Of a DNA stretch of 64,000 bases, positions 1 to 15,672 are shown piece after piece. Each line of letters begins with the position of its first letter. The first letter of the stretch is position 1. A program made the position numbers and the translations under genes. Below the pieces are notes generated by a model, which ran no database searches, had not been told where the DNA came from, and saw only the letters and a program-made list of their open reading frames with translations. The stretch is from Ilyonectria destructans (taxonomy: Eukaryota; Ascomycota; Sordariomycetes; Hypocreales; Nectriaceae). The stretch spans positions 3,534,001-3,598,000 of the forward strand of contig JAHEWK010000005.1 of assembly GCA_020740775.1 (NCBI GenBank), given 5' to 3'.

Positions 1-2394
<2,394 letters not shown>

Positions 2395-2571
2395 ATTGTG
2401 GATGTTGCGAAGGATCAGGTAGTTATAGGTGTTATTGTGTTGAAAAGCTTGAGACGACCACAATAGACAAACGCAATCCCGGCTCTTGAAGTCATTCTCT
2501 TTTTCCCCACCTACAATAAACGAATGTCAACTTTATTGAGTGGGCGAACAATCAACTCTCTCCTGTAAAAT

Positions 2572-2745
2572 TTACTTCTTGGCACCCGCTGTCAGCGCTT
2601 CGTAGGCAACAATGGCGGCCAGTGCGGTGTTTTTGGCTCTCTCGAGCCTTGACATCCCGGCCACCCAAGCCAGCGACATATGGCCTCTCGCAGCACCCCA
2701 CGACTTCTTGGTCCACCGTCCCTGTCCTATTTTCTTTTGCAGCCT
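2572..2745 (-). pseudogene. Possible 3' end of an unrecognised antisense gene
   Basis: The minus strand is open for about 55 codons and ends in an alanine-rich tail (AAIVAYEALTAGAKK, then TAA). Upstream the frame hits TGA and I see no convincing preceding exon. It is convergent with the halogenase and ends 177 bp from its stop. It may be a gene remnant or chance; no family is recognised. Confidence 0.2.
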
Positions 2746-3839
2746 AGCTACTCAGCTTTCTGGCTCTACGCCCTGCTTATCTACGGCTTTGAGCTGCTGC
2801 GATCGACCTCTACCCTGGCCGTGCTGCAATGCCCAGCACACTTGGGAGGTCAGTGCAAGCAAAATCTGAAGCAGTAAATGAAACAGACTGAAGAATTGAA
2901 GACACCAGGTTCGTGGATACCGGATTAGGGGATACAGGATTAGGAGATCACAACCAAGTTTACTTTTAGGTAGCCTAGCTCAGCACGTCCAATGCTCCCT
3001 CCGGAGACCTGAGTGGCCTTGCGGCTGCGTTACGGAAAACACACACACACACATACGTGGGCGAACAATGGCGGTAAATCAACCACGAGCAGTGGCGCTA
3101 ACAAGAGCTTCAATATCGCATGATGATAATAAATACGGTGTATTCGCAACAATCCGGGAGCACGTTGCGTGAAATGGGGGTTCATTGTTCACAATATTTT
3201 CGGCCACTCCTCTCACCACTAACGACGAATAGAAACAGGACAAAAATGGATTAGTCGAGGGCCAAAGTGCGCATAATCCCGACATTGAATACTTTGTCCA
3301 CACGTTCATATCGCCCAGTCGCTATTGGCACATCAAGAATGTGCCTCCACGCCCTTCCCGGCCGATTTCAGGTGCAGCTCAAATCGGAAGCTGCAGACAT
3401 CACACATGAGAACTCCGCAAGAGCGGAAGGATGGATTGTTACAGCAACGCTTATTCTGGCAAATCACGCCAAGCTGATTACCAGGGATGGGAATTACTCC
3501 GAGAGCGGCCCGGCCCGTCTGCAGTCAGCTTACTGTAGATCCTTACCTTAATAATGGAGCAATTTTCGCAGTGCTAGTCGGCAAATTGCGAAGTGGGTGC
3601 AGTGCAGGGATGCGCTGTTAACACGAGACCACCCACGTCGCAAAGGTGTGATCCCTGCAAACGGCTCACACGGGCCGAGCCAGATCAGCGTGCGGCAAGT
3701 CCGCCAGGCGAGCACCCCATAGATTGTCTTAGAGACTTGACTTAGTAGGAATTCTGTCGGGCGTTTATTGCGTGTAGACACCTTGCTGAGTTAAATCATA
3801 GGATGCCAGCTGGCATGTGAAAGATGCTTACGGATCTAT
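2746..3839. other. Intergenic, no gene recognised
   Basis: Only short overlapping ORFs without domain character occur here. A short CA microsatellite sits at about 3040-3054. Base composition is ordinary until about 3840, where it becomes AT-rich. Confidence 0.5.
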
Positions 3840-4560
3840 GATTACCGTAATTATGGCTCCGAAGTGGAGACTACAACGAGGCTGTATAACCCGATTTTCC
3901 TTTTTAGGTTAATTGCTTGGTGCAATAAGCGATTTTGCCGGTAATAATGAGATCTTTGTACCCTTTTTTGCTTAACGTCATTAGTAATAGCACTTTGGTA
4001 TCTGAACTAACCGAAGAAGAAAAACTAGGTTATAAGTATAATATATTGGCAAAAAGATAATTACAACCTGAAGTTAATTATAGTAATCCAAAAGATATAT
4101 TTGAGATTCTTATACTGATAAAAGTTATTGTAGATACGTGTATTTTTAGTTATTAATTTTGAGAAGGTTAGGCTTTAAGCTGTCTAGGGTAATAGTTAAG
4201 ATAGTGGGATAAGGTAGACTCTTCCAGTTAGTTAAATTCTGGCCAGCTAAGACTCTTTATTAAGCTGTACCTAAAGGTAATGGTTTTAATTTAATTTAAA
4301 CTTAGCTTTACCTACTCAGTAAGTTAACTAAGTCTGCAGTTAAAGCTTCTATTTCTTTTAGTAGAGAAATAGTAATATAATATATACTTATGTTATTTAT
4401 ATATTTATTTTATGTAATTTCAAACTATTATTAATTTATATATTTTAACTTTTATAACTTTAAATTAAGATATTATTTATTAAATATATTTTACTCTTTT
4501 CTCAGATTTAAAAAGTTTTTATAATATATAATTTATGTAGTTTTATTTATTCTTTTAAGA
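3840..4560. repeat. AT-rich relic inside the biosynthetic cluster
   Basis: About 0.7 kb is strongly AT-rich with dense TA and TAA steps, few CpG or CpA dinucleotides and no coding frame, unlike the GC-balanced genes on both sides. This is the look of RIP-mutated repeat DNA. No element family can be named from what remains. It separates the halogenase from the exporter and extends almost to the exporter's promoter. Confidence 0.65.
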
Positions 4561-4742
4561 TTGCACAAAGTAAATAATATTGATACAGATTACCACCTCT
4601 CCGCTAGAAGTAGTAGGAGCCTCGGCTGCAGGCTTAGTCAACCCGCCAGGTACGCCAAGTGTTCAAGCAACAAGAATTGTCATCGACCAGTGAGAGCTTT
4701 CCTCCGCTACACGCCTTGTAGCAGACCAGAAATTGGTGAAAG

Positions 4743-6510
4743 ATGGCGACAACGCAAGAATCGCAAAGTCCCGACCCAAGCTTGCGGAAACGCGACACCT
4801 ACGAGCTTGAGGAACATCAACACCACGGACAGGAGAACGATCAAGCGCACCTGGAAAGCGACCCTGGAGCCCCAAAAAGCATCAACAGCCGACATCCTTT
4901 GGCATCAGATCACCACGAGGACGCAGGTAGCACCGGAAAAGTCACCCCTGCTCCTCTAGCCAATGGCGTTCAGACAGCGGATGAGCCCGACGCGAACATT
5001 GTCGACTGGGACGGGCCTGACGACCCAGCCAATCCTCAGAATTGGTATGTGTTCAAGAGATGAGGACCTTAGAGAACACTGCTGACATCTTTTTCGCCAG
5101 GTCGCCGTTGAAGAAATGGGGAAATATCGTCGTCCTCGCCGTCATCACATTCAACGTCCCGCTTGCTTCCACGATGTTTGCGCCTGGCGTGCCCCAACTC
5201 CTCGAGGACTTCAACACCCATAGCGAGTCCCTGGCTACTTTTGTGGTGTCCGTATACATCCTTGGTTTGGCCGTGTACGTTACAAGTTCATAGATAATAT
5301 GGCAATGTTTGCTAACTGTCGCTCCCAATGCACCAGAGGACCCCTTGCGTTAGCACCGATGAGCGAGCTTTACGGAAGAGTAATGATCTACCACATCGGA
5401 AACGTTCTCTTCATCATATTCACGGTCGGGTGTGCTCTCTCAACTAGCGTGGACATGCTCATTGCTTTTCGCTTCCTCGCAGGACTGGTTGGCGCTGGTC
5501 CGATCACGATTGGCGGTGGTAGTATTGTCGACCTCACGACCATCCAGCAGCGTGGAACAGCCATGTCCGTTTGGAGCCTGGGACCACTTCTGGGCCCTTC
5601 GATCGGTCCAATTGCTGGAGGCTTCCTTGCCCAAGCTGAAGGTTGGCGTTGGATCTTTTGGGTTCTCACGATTACTGCCGGCGTCATCACAATTATGGGC
5701 CTCGCCGTTCTTCGTGAAACACACCCGCCGACGCTTTTGAAGAGGAAGACGAGACGCCTCCAGAAGGAGACCGGCAACATGCAACTGCGCTCCAAGCTCG
5801 ACTCGAACATCGCTCCGGGGCAGCTATTCCTCCGGTCTATTCTGCGTCCTTCAAAGCTCTTGATCTTCTCTCCAGTCTGTCTCCTGCTTAGCGTATATGC
5901 CGCCTTCATCTACGCTATGATTTACTTCATGTTCAGCACATTCAGTTTCGTCTTCCAGGACAATTATGGCTTCGGCCAGGGCACTACTGGCTTGGTATAC
6001 ATCGCGCTTGGCATCGGCATGATGCTTGGCCTCATGGTTCAGCAGGCGACGGGAGACAAGATTCTGAAGCAGCTGGCCGAGAAACACAACAACGGCAAAC
6101 CAAAGCCTGAATATCGGCTCCCTATCATGATGCTGGGTGGCATTCTGATTCCCTCTGGGCTCTTTATATATGGATGGACAGCGCAAAAGCATATCCAGTG
6201 GGCCGTGCCGCTCCTAGGGACGCTCATTGTCGGTGCAGGTGTAAGCATTATCAACATCAACGTCAACCTGTACCTCGTGGATGCATATACCATCTACGCC
6301 GCTTCGGCTCTTGGCGCATCGACCGTCTTGCGCTCTGTTTTTGGTGCTACTTTCCCATTGTTTGCCCTGCAGCTCTTTAACGGCATCGGTCTCGGCTGGG
6401 GTAATAGTCTGCTCGGCTTCGTTGCGCTAGGCATGTGGCCGATTCCACCTCTCTTCATCAAGTATGGCGAGTACTTGCGAACGAGTCCCAAATTTCAAGT
6501 CAAGCTTTGA
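4743..6510 (+). CDS. MFS drug:H+ antiporter (DHA1-type), likely cluster exporter
   Basis: Three exons (4743-5044, 5101-5274, 5337-6510; phases 2 and 2; a GCTAAC branch site in intron 2) give 549 aa. The protein has a roughly 95-residue hydrophilic acidic N-terminus, then NPQNWSPLKKWG just before the first membrane helix, typical of fungal Tpo1/DHA1-like multidrug transporters. The cytoplasmic motif [14 protein letters not shown] follows helix 2, and hydrophobic segments consistent with 12 helices follow. The family exports small lipophilic molecules across the plasma membrane by proton antiport. Lying between the halogenase and the PKS, it is the expected efflux pump for the cluster product, as in radicicol clusters (Rdc3-like position). 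It converges with the PKS and no frame damage is seen. Confidence 0.9.
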
Positions 6511-7129
6511 GGTACACATATTGTGCGGGGGCCAGGGGTCAGACTAAACGTGTAGACCCGGGAACGAGCGTATGAGGTCAGGAGAATCGGGATGGGGACA
6601 TTAACGTCCATGATGCCACAGAGGGGAACTCGTTACAACACAGCTAGTCATGTATCATTCGTTATCAAGCCCAAGCAACGATTTCAATAACAGGGTACGT
6701 AGTCGTTAGTCCTTTTTGACAATATTGATCTATGTAGAAGGAATGTATCTGTGTGCTTGCTCATTTGTCAGACTATTGGCAATACCAGCTATGACCCATG
6801 ATATCTGTACCAATCAGTTTGCCAAACGAAGTACAGGCACTTGTATAGTTCATGCGAACACTCGATTGAGTGTTTCTGGATGGTGGTGAAGGGAAGAACG
6901 GGGCAAGTTCTACAATCACCGTCATGAATTGTCAAAGTTCAATAAGTAAACCCGCCAGAAGCTGTTAAGAGTATGTCAATTTGGGTATCAACATTCAAAT
7001 TACAATACAGCACCAAACAAAGCACCGAATAACAGTTCGAGTACAAGCAAGCAAAAGCCATTAAGAAAGTTAAAGAAATTTAAATCAAGCATCCATTCCA
7101 ATATCCAACTTGTGTCCCATGACATTGAC
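6511..7129. other. Shared 3' region between exporter and PKS
   Basis: This is tail-to-tail intergenic space holding the 3' untranslated regions of two convergent genes. No ORF of note and no repeat is visible. Confidence 0.6.
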
Positions 7130-10100
7130 CTAAAATTCCATGCCCTCGAGCAGCTTGCTCTTCTTGGCAATCTGCACCGCAAATGCCTCCATGGGCGTAG
7201 CTGCTAGGATTTCCAAGAGGGGCATGTTTGCTTTCATCTCTTTGGAAATCCAGTTTCGTACCTCGAGAGCTACAAGCGAGTCCACGCCGTAGCGATACAT
7301 GGGTCGCGAGGCATCGACCTCGGAAGGCGGGATGCGGAGAATCTCGGCAACCTTCTTGACCAGGGCGTCCTTGACGATGCTCGAAGCCCCTGCCGAGTCT
7401 TTCTGAACACCGGCTGCCGACAGCTTGGAGGACAGCGAGACGGACGAGCCGTCACCGGCGCCTCCCGCTGCGTTTGACGAGGTGCTAGTGACAGCCAGAG
7501 GCCCGAAGCGTGGGTCGTCAAAATACGCAGGCTTCTTGAGACCATTACTAGCAAGGATGTCGCCAGTGCCGAGACCAATGGCAACCTGGGCTGGGCAGGC
7601 ATCTGAGCGAGCGTCCTCTCGCTGGCCATTGATGAGGCTCTTCATGAGGGCGTGGAAGGCAGGCTCCCGGATACCAAGGACCTCCTCCCAGGCAGCCATG
7701 AAGTTGGAAGTTCCCTCGGCGATGACGCCGACGTCTCGCATAATACCTAGATTGACCGAGACAGCCTTGAGCCCTTGGTGGCGGCGCCACTTGGCAAGCG
7801 TGTCCTGGAAAGTATTGCCGGCAGCGTACTGGGCCTGACTGGGGTTACCGAAGACCCCAGCAATGGACGAGCAGAAGATCATGAAGTCGAGAGGGCGGTC
7901 GCTGTCAAAGTACTTGTGCAGGTTCCATGTCCCCTGGACCTTGGGTCGTAGACCAGTAGTCCACTCCTCGTACTTCATCTTCTCGAAGACAACGTCACGG
8001 AGTACCATGGCCATCTGGATGACACCCTTCACAGGCGGCAGCTCCTCCGAGCACTGCTTCATGGCGGCAAGGAATGAGGCGTCATCAGAGACATCGCCAC
8101 GGTACACCTTGACGTTGGCACCATGAGAGACGAGCTGATGGACGGTGGTTTTGGCCTCGGGCTTGGAGTCACCAGAGCGCGCCATGAAGGCAATGTTGCG
8201 GGCGCCAGAGGCAACGAACTCGGTCGCCAAACTGCGACCCAAGCCTCCGAGACCACCAATGATGAGGTATGTGGCAGCAGGATCGAGCTTGAGCGAATCC
8301 TTGGCTTTGCACAGAATGGGCGCCTTGCCACCATCCTGCGTGTAAGACAGAATCATCTTACCCAGATGCTTACCTTGTTGCATGACGCGGAAAGCATCCT
8401 CAACCTTACCGACGGGGTAGACGGTCACGGGGTATGCCGGCTTCAGGATACCTCGGGAGAGGAGGTCGAAAACCTCCTGCAGGATCTCTCCCATCGCATC
8501 CGGGTTCTCCTGGAGAAACGTGACCATGTTGATGAAGCTGAAAGTCGTGCTCTTGCGGAAGGGACGCATGTCTAGACGCATGTTGTCTGTGATGTCACGA
8601 AGTCCAATCTCGATGAAGGTACCAAATGTTGCCAAGCAGCCAAATGATTGTCGCAGGAGCTCACCAGACAAGGAGTTGAGAACGCAGTCAACACCGCGGC
8701 CGTTGGTAATGCGCTCAATGCCCTTGACGAAGCTGGTATCACGAGAGTTGAAGATGTGCTCCTCTGGGATGCCATACTGCTTCATCAGCAGCTGACGCTT
8801 CTCGTCAGTGCCCACAGTGGCGTAGACAGTGAGGCCCAGGTGTTTGGCGAGCTGGACAGCAGCCTGTCCAGTTCCACCAACAGCGGCGTGGATGAGGACA
8901 GACTGGCCATGCTGAAGCTTGGCGAGCTTGACGAGGGCGTAGTAGGCCGTGCAGTGAACGACGGGGATACCGGCGGCCTCTTCGAAAGAGAGGTTGTCGG
9001 GGATCTTCTGCGCAACGCGGTAGTGGCATCGGATCTTGGTGGCATGAGTACCACCGACTGTCAGGGTGCTCACGCGGTCACCGGGCTTGAGATTCGCTGC
9101 GCCTAACTTGCCTGCGCGAATGACAATGCCACTAGCCTCCTGACCAAGGCCAGACACTGGGAGAAGACCCATAGAGCCCATGATGTCTCGGAAGTTGATG
9201 CCCGAGGCCATAACCTGCAACTCAACTTCGTCGTCGCCAAGAGGCGTCGATTCCATAGCCTCATCAGGTACAAACTGTAGGGTGTTGAGCAGGCCGGGTT
9301 TGCCGACGGCCAGCTTCAGAGCAGGGGCGTCCTGATCCGTAGGCAGGCTCATCACACGAGTTGAGTCAAGCAGGTGATGGCGAATGTGATCATCCTCGTT
9401 GAGGTTCCGGTAGATGCGAGAAACCTTTAGAAGGCCACCAATCTCCATGAACTCGCTGTCCTCGGTAGGTGAGAGGAGAATGCGCGAGGCCACAGCGAGA
9501 CCATGCTCAGTTCCCGGGCTCATGAGATGCAGGACCTGGATCTTTGCGCTGGCATATTCGCTGCGGATGACCCGGGCAAAGCCATCAATCAGCCCAAAGG
9601 ACGGATTCGCTCCCTGGGTGACCCATAGGAGGCGCTCTGAGTTGAGCATCAAGGTGCGGACACCGTCAAACTCAGCCTCGGACAGGTCCTCCAGCAGTGG
9701 CTTCTCAAGCTCCAACAGAGACACGTACGTGGTGGAGGCGTCTATGTCGGCACCAACGCCTATCTCTGTTGAAGTGGAGAAACCAAGGTCGTTGAGGAGA
9801 TCCTCGATCTCGTGAGCAAAATTCTGTGCCGCAGTGGACGACTTGGCCGGGGCCAGGATAACGGCCTTCTTGCCCGTGGAGCCGTTGCTCAGCCTCTCGG
9901 GCTGGGCACTCTTCTCAATACTGAATTGTTGAAGAGTGAGCGAATCAACCCCGGCGGGGGTCGAGGTGGAGAGCTCAAAACCCTTGGCTGCCAGCACAGA
10001 GGTGAACTTGTTCCCGCCAACGCTTGAGACATCCGAGTCGACAAGAAGGACGGTCGAGTCGGGCTTGGCAAGGCTAATAAGACGCTCCATGATGCTGTCG

Positions 10101-13100
10101 GTGTCTGCCTTGAGACCCTTGATGGCGTGGTATGGGATGACAATCAGGTCCGCATGGGCAATGTCAGCAGCCAGAGGGGCGTCCAGAGGCCCGAGAGGAA
10201 ATGACTGTGCTAGCATATCCTCGTCAATGCCCTTGGCGCCCTCCTCGTTAGTGGTGTTGGCTAGGGCGTATCGGATCTGGGTCTGGTTAATGACGCCCCT
10301 GGGCAGTTTGGACATGACTGCGTTGGGGAGCTCCGTGGAAGCGGCAGCCAGCTCAATAACATCAGCTGCGGGGCGGTTGTGGATGTTCATGCGGACGAGC
10401 TATGATGGATGTTAGCAGACTGTGTAAATTTAGAGCCCCCATAACAACATCAAACACGGCTTACCTCAACCAGTCTATCGTAAGGGGTAGTGGCAGAAGT
10501 CTTGGAGATCACCCTCCCGACCTCGCTCGGCTTCATCAGGTCCAGGGCGTAGTTCCACTGAACGTCGGAGGCGATCTCCGCTGGGTCCACGTCGACAGCC
10601 TCTCCCTCGCGCGCTGGCTTGGCGGCATCGTCCACGTCAAGCTCCGCAAGGCGGAAGTCGGTGATGGACAGGAAGACGCGTGACAGCTCCGTGTCAAGTG
10701 TGGTAATGTTGGCCGACCACTCGTTGAAGCCATACTTGCTGGAGCGACTGTACCCGGGCATCATGTAGCCAATATCGGCGGGAATGTCCACGGAAATCTC
10801 CAGCTCTCCGATGCTTTTGGGCAGCATGGGCATGTCAAAGCCGAAAGACCCGGGACCGTTGCTGCCGCTGGTGCTGCCCAGCCAGGCTTGGAGGACGGCA
10901 TCGAGGGCCGCACCGTGGATGAGGAAGGGTCGGGCCAGCCGACCCTTGGTGAAGGTCTCGCCAATGTCGGTCATCCGGATCTCGAAGGCCGTCTTGCCGT
11001 TGCCGGGGTGGCACGTCTCGACGCCACGGAAGACGTCTCCGTACTGGAGAGCCGACTTGGTCATGGTGTCATAGAACTGCTCCTTCGAGCATGTATCGGG
11101 ACACTCGCCGAGGATGCGGCGGTAGTCCTCAACGCGAGTCTTTTCGATGTTAGCGTCTTCACTGATCATCTGAGGACTGCGAGAATCTTCGTAGTTGATG
11201 GACAGCAGACCACGAGCGTTGTTCCGGACGGTACCGGTCACACCAGTGGCCGAAGAGACTGTGAACTCGAACCAGGATGCCCGAGTAGATCCTGCTGTGC
11301 CAACAAGGTGAGGCTGGATGTGAATGATGATCTCTGTGGCCACGCCTTCAGTGAGGGCCATCATGGCAGTGAAGGAAATGTCACGCAGCATGAAGGAGCG
11401 AGGCTTCTTCCCATCCTCGACTATCTGCTGGGCAGCCTCGAGGACGACGCTGATAACACCAGTACCTGGGAATAGAACCGTAGTTCCGACGGTGTGGTCA
11501 CGCAGCCACGGTTCCTCCTCGAGACGGATGAAGCCTCGCCAGACGCGCTCCGTCTCGCTCATACTGGGCATCTCAGCGCCCAGGATGCTCTTGGCAGGCA
11601 TCTTTTGAGAGACAATCTGGCGCTGGAAACGAGAGTCGGCGCGGAACACCTCGGAGTGGTTCCACTGGTACGGCGGCAGATCGGTCAGTAGGTGAGTGTG
11701 GGAGTCGCCGTTGACCTTGGGCACGTTTACGGAAACGCCGCGGCGGAAGAGCTCGGCAGCAAGGTTCCTGCTGGTATCAACGGCACTCTGTCCACGCGTG
11801 AGCATAGACGCGTAGGCGACATTCTTGATGCCATGGTGGGTGAGGATCTGCTCTACAGGGCCAGCCAGCGCGCTGTGGGGACCGATCTCAACAAGGATGT
11901 CGACGGCAGGGCCCGTTTCGCTTTCCTCGCCAGCCGGAGCGACGAGCTCCTTGAGAGCGTCGGAGAATTGCACTGGCGAGATCAAGTTGCGCACCCAGTA
12001 GAAGGGGCCGAGCATTTCGGGATCAACCTCGCTACCAGTGACACTGGATACCATGATGATGGGCTCCTCTTCCTCTTCCTCTGACGGCCGGCCGTCGAGC
12101 TTCTGAATGGACGTGCTGTACTCGTTGGAGCAGGCTTGCATGTGTGAGGAGTGATAGGCGACGTCAACCTTGAGGCGTCGGGCAAAGACATTGCGTTGCT
12201 CGAGCAGAGCTCGCAGAGTCTCGAGGGCATCAACATCGCCAGAGAGGGTAATGCTCGAGGGCGAGTTGACACAGGCGACGGTGACGTTGGCTCCAGCATC
12301 GGCAATGTGCTTCTTGATGTCTTCCGGCGAGGACCCAACCGCCATCATGCCTCCCTTGCGGTCCTTGAGGCCAGCAGACGCCTTACCACGGAAGTAGGCC
12401 GCCATCAAGGCATCACGATGAGTGAGTGCGCCCATGCAGTATGCAGCACCAATCTCACCACTAGAGTGTCCCACCACCTTGGAGGGGGTGATGTCCCAGC
12501 TTCGGAGAAGGTCAACTAGAGCGATCTGTAGCACAGAGCAGATGGGCTGGCTGATCTCAGGGACGCCAACGCGAGACTCTGACTGAACCTTGGACAGCTC
12601 CGTCAGCGGATCCCAATCCGCACCGAACTCCCGCAGCAGCTCCGCTGACTTGGCCACCGAGTCTGCGAAGACCTTACGCTCCATCAGCTCCACGCCCATA
12701 CGAGCCCACTGAGCACCCTGGCCAGTGAATACGAAGCCAATGCGCGGCTCCTGGCTGCTAGGGCTACGAGTGGCATTCTCTCCCAGTGTCGTGCTCAGCT
12801 GCTCTCGAAGTTCGGCCGCGCTGTCGGCGAAGCACGAGGCCTTCCATGATAGACCCGAGCGTCCAGCGGCGAGCGTGTGTGAGAGATTGGCCAAGTACTC
12901 TGGCGTCGAGGCAGCCGGGCCGAGGCGGTCGATGTGCTCGATCAGCGCACTTCCTATACGCTTGAAGCCAGCTTGGTCGTGGCTGCTGAAAGTGAAGAGC
13001 CTCGTGGCATGATCAGGAGCGGCGCCATTTGCAGCGTTGCCGTTCTCGAGCAGGTTGTTGGGCCGCTCAAGAACGATGTGGGCGTTGGTGCCGCCCATGC

Positions 13101-14382
13101 CAAAGGCACTGCTGGACATTCGTCGCGTTTGGCACGCAGGCCAGGGGGTGAGCTTTGTGGGCACAGCCAGGCCCCATTCATCTAGCTTAATGGCCGGGTT
13201 TGGCTCGTCGAAATGGATATTGGGCGGGATGAACCCGTGCTCCATAGCGAGGATGCCCTTGATCAGACTGGCAACACCAGCGGCCGACTCGAGGTGGCCA
13301 ATGTTCGGCTTCACGCTGCCGATCCACAGTTTCTTGCGTGACGGGTTGGTCTTGAGTCCCTCCACTCCGATGGTGCGGTAGATGGCACCAGTTTCGGTAG
13401 GGTCACCAGCCTGGGTTCCCGGACCGTGGGCCTCCACATACTGGGTAGCGCCATAGTCGAGCTTGTTAGACTCGTACACGTACTTGATCAGAGCGGCCTG
13501 GGCTGCCCCTGAAGGCATCGTGACCCCCTGAGTCCAACCATCTTGGTTGACACCAGAGCCGCGGATGACGGCGCGGATCGTGTCACCATCCGCAATGGCT
13601 TGGTCTAGCCGCTTCATGACAATGACTCCGCAGCCTTCGCCACGGGCATACCCGCCTGCTTTGGAATCAAACGCTCGTGACTGGCCCAGAGGGCTGAGGA
13701 AGCCCAGGTTGTTTAGCTGCATGGTACTTTCTGGGACTAGAGTCATGCCCACACCACCGGCAATAGCCATCTCTGACTCGCCAGACTGTAAGCTTTGACA
13801 GGCAAGATGGGTAGCCACATGACTGGATGAGCAGGCGGTCTCAATAGTAGCACTAGGGCCATGGATATCGAGAAAATGGGAGATACGATTTGAGATCATC
13901 TCGTCGCTGGTACCAAGCAGATGGTACTTGGGGTAGTTGCCGAAATCTCGAACAATGGAATCTCGATAATCACTCATCGAGGTGCCCATGTAGCAGGCAG
14001 TCTGCGTGCCAGCCACCTTGCGCAGGGGCATGCCGGCATTCTCGAGGGCCTCGTACGTGACCTCCATGGCGATACGCTGCTTGGGGTCGAAGGCGATGGC
14101 CTCGGCGGCTGTGATGTTGAAAAAAGCAGCATCCCATACATAGGGGTCCTGCTTGAGCATATATCCACCCTTGACGGGTAGGACATTCTGGCGCTTGTTG
14201 TCGAATCCTGGGTGGTGGAAGGCATCTTCGTTGTATCGGTTTGTCTTTGGTGTGTAGCCATCTCGTCCGCTCTTGAGCATATCCCAGAACTTCAAAGGGT
14301 CTGTGGCATCGCCGGGAAAGCGGCATGCCAAGCCTACAATGGCAATGGGAGCCCGGGGCTCACTCGGCATGGTGGACGGCAT
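7130..14382 (-). CDS. Highly reducing polyketide synthase (KS-AT-DH-psMT-ER-KR-ACP)
   Basis: Two exons, 14382-10465 and 10399-7130, are joined across a 65-bp phase-0 intron (GTAAGC...CATAG) and give 2395 aa. KS has the nucleophile Cys184 in ETACSSS. AT has GQGAQWARMG and GHSSGEIGAAY. DH has DHTVGTTVLFPG with the catalytic His. A methyltransferase-sized region at about 1310-1670 lacks the SAM-binding glycine-rich motif, so C-methylation is not expected. ER at about 1675-1990 has AAVGGTGQAAVQLAK; KR at about 2010-2190 has GGLGGLG and a Ser/Tyr/Asn set ending QAQYAAGN. The C-terminal ACP carries GVDSLVAL. There is no release domain, so the chain must be handed to a partner, for example the SAT domain of a non-reducing PKS as in resorcylic acid lactones, or freed by a separate hydrolase. 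Domain order and context match Rdc5/Hpm8-type enzymes. Confidence 0.95.
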
Positions 14383-15672
14383 TTCAACGTGACTGTGAGA
14401 AATGGGAGAAAAAGGAGAGAAGCCGCTTGAGGCTCGATATCATGAGATGAATGAGACAATACTAAACTAAACTACGACTGTTTCTTCTTCCTCGATGCAT
14501 TTTATTTGCCTCTCTTTCAACCCACATTGTCAACTAGACGTCGACAGACTACATCCTGTCCGTAACGCCGCCTCGCGACATGGAACAGTCACGAGACACG
14601 ATAAGAAATAAAAGTAAGCATCCCCAAAATGACCAATAGCAATAAACTTGTTACATTTCCCCGTGCAATCATCTCAACAGTCGTCAGCATGCCGATCTTG
14701 GAGGATTTAATAGTAAGCGTTCACGTTGCGTAAAGTCAAGCTTAGCCTCTTTACAGAAGGTCTGCGAAGGTCAGCATTCTGTATCGCGAAAATCACGCAA
14801 CTAGGTAAGCCTGTGCTTTGTCTTTAGCTTCTGTCGGGGAAATGTAGGAATGCTCGTGCTACGAGGCTATCATGGGCCCTGAAATCTCTTGCCCTTAGTG
14901 TTTCCTTCGCTATTGTCAAGTTGCATTGTCAGCATCGCGCATGGCGCAGAAGCATTAATGTAAGCTGACTGCATATCTGGTCCACACTGTACAATACAAT
15001 ACCACCCCTGCAAGTTTGTCCTTTGCTGACTCAAATAAACATACAGGGGTCGAATTGTAATGATGTGCCGCCTGAAAGATGGTGGGTACGTGGTGGCCAT
15101 GCACGGACGTGGAATTACCACGGTACAGTGTCTACGTAGTAGTTTACAGTGTATGGATTGCCGGGGCCTATTACCGCAAATCCTTTGCGGAGTTTACTTC
15201 ACAAAGTACTATGTAGCACCGACACGAATCGGCCGCCAGGGAGGGGAAAGGTTCTCACTCCCAATACCCCCAAGTGACCACCCGGCAGACAAACAACACG
15301 ACAAAGTCGTGCTGCAGTTTCATTAATCCGCTGATGGAGAAGGAACGGATGATTTCATCGTTAAATCGGACACTCGTTAGTATCGTTTAGAGATTTGTTA
15401 CATGTTCCTAGTATACTATGTAGCGCAACACCCCCGATATGCCCACAGAAATGGCTGCCCCGCTTATCAGGACAACCCGAAGACGTAAAAATACACACAC
15501 ACACACACCCCACAACGTAGCTGTATAAACTCCGCAGGTTCCACCACTGCTATAGCGGTGGCGGAGAAGAAGTCATCAATAACTCCGCCAAAGTTAGTTC
15601 CTAACTACTTAAACCGAGCAAACCGAGCCTGTGCTGTCAACATATTTGATACCGCAGGAAAGGGTTTCCAAC
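14383..15672. promoter_or_regulatory. Divergent promoter of PKS and P450
   Basis: This 1.3-kb non-coding gap lies between two genes firing in opposite directions. A CCAAT box (GACCAATAG, about 14630) lies on the PKS side. On the P450 side TATAAAC at about 15523 lies 150 bp before the start codon, just after a CA microsatellite at about 15490-15507. The arrangement allows co-regulation of both genes. No perfect TOXE-type box was found by eye. Confidence 0.55.

Noticed and set aside
2612..2877. Plus-strand ORFs of 65-85 codons after the halogenase
   Set aside because: They overlap in two frames, lack domain features and mirror a more protein-like antisense frame.
8123..9106. Several plus-strand ORFs of 90-152 codons inside the PKS
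   Set aside because: They are antisense shadows of the GC-rich PKS coding frame.
15558..15672. Upstream in-frame start for the P450
   Set aside because: The long frame from 15558 has no membrane anchor and reads through what is clearly an intron (15721-15782). The ATG at 15673 gives a proper anchor and an in-phase join.
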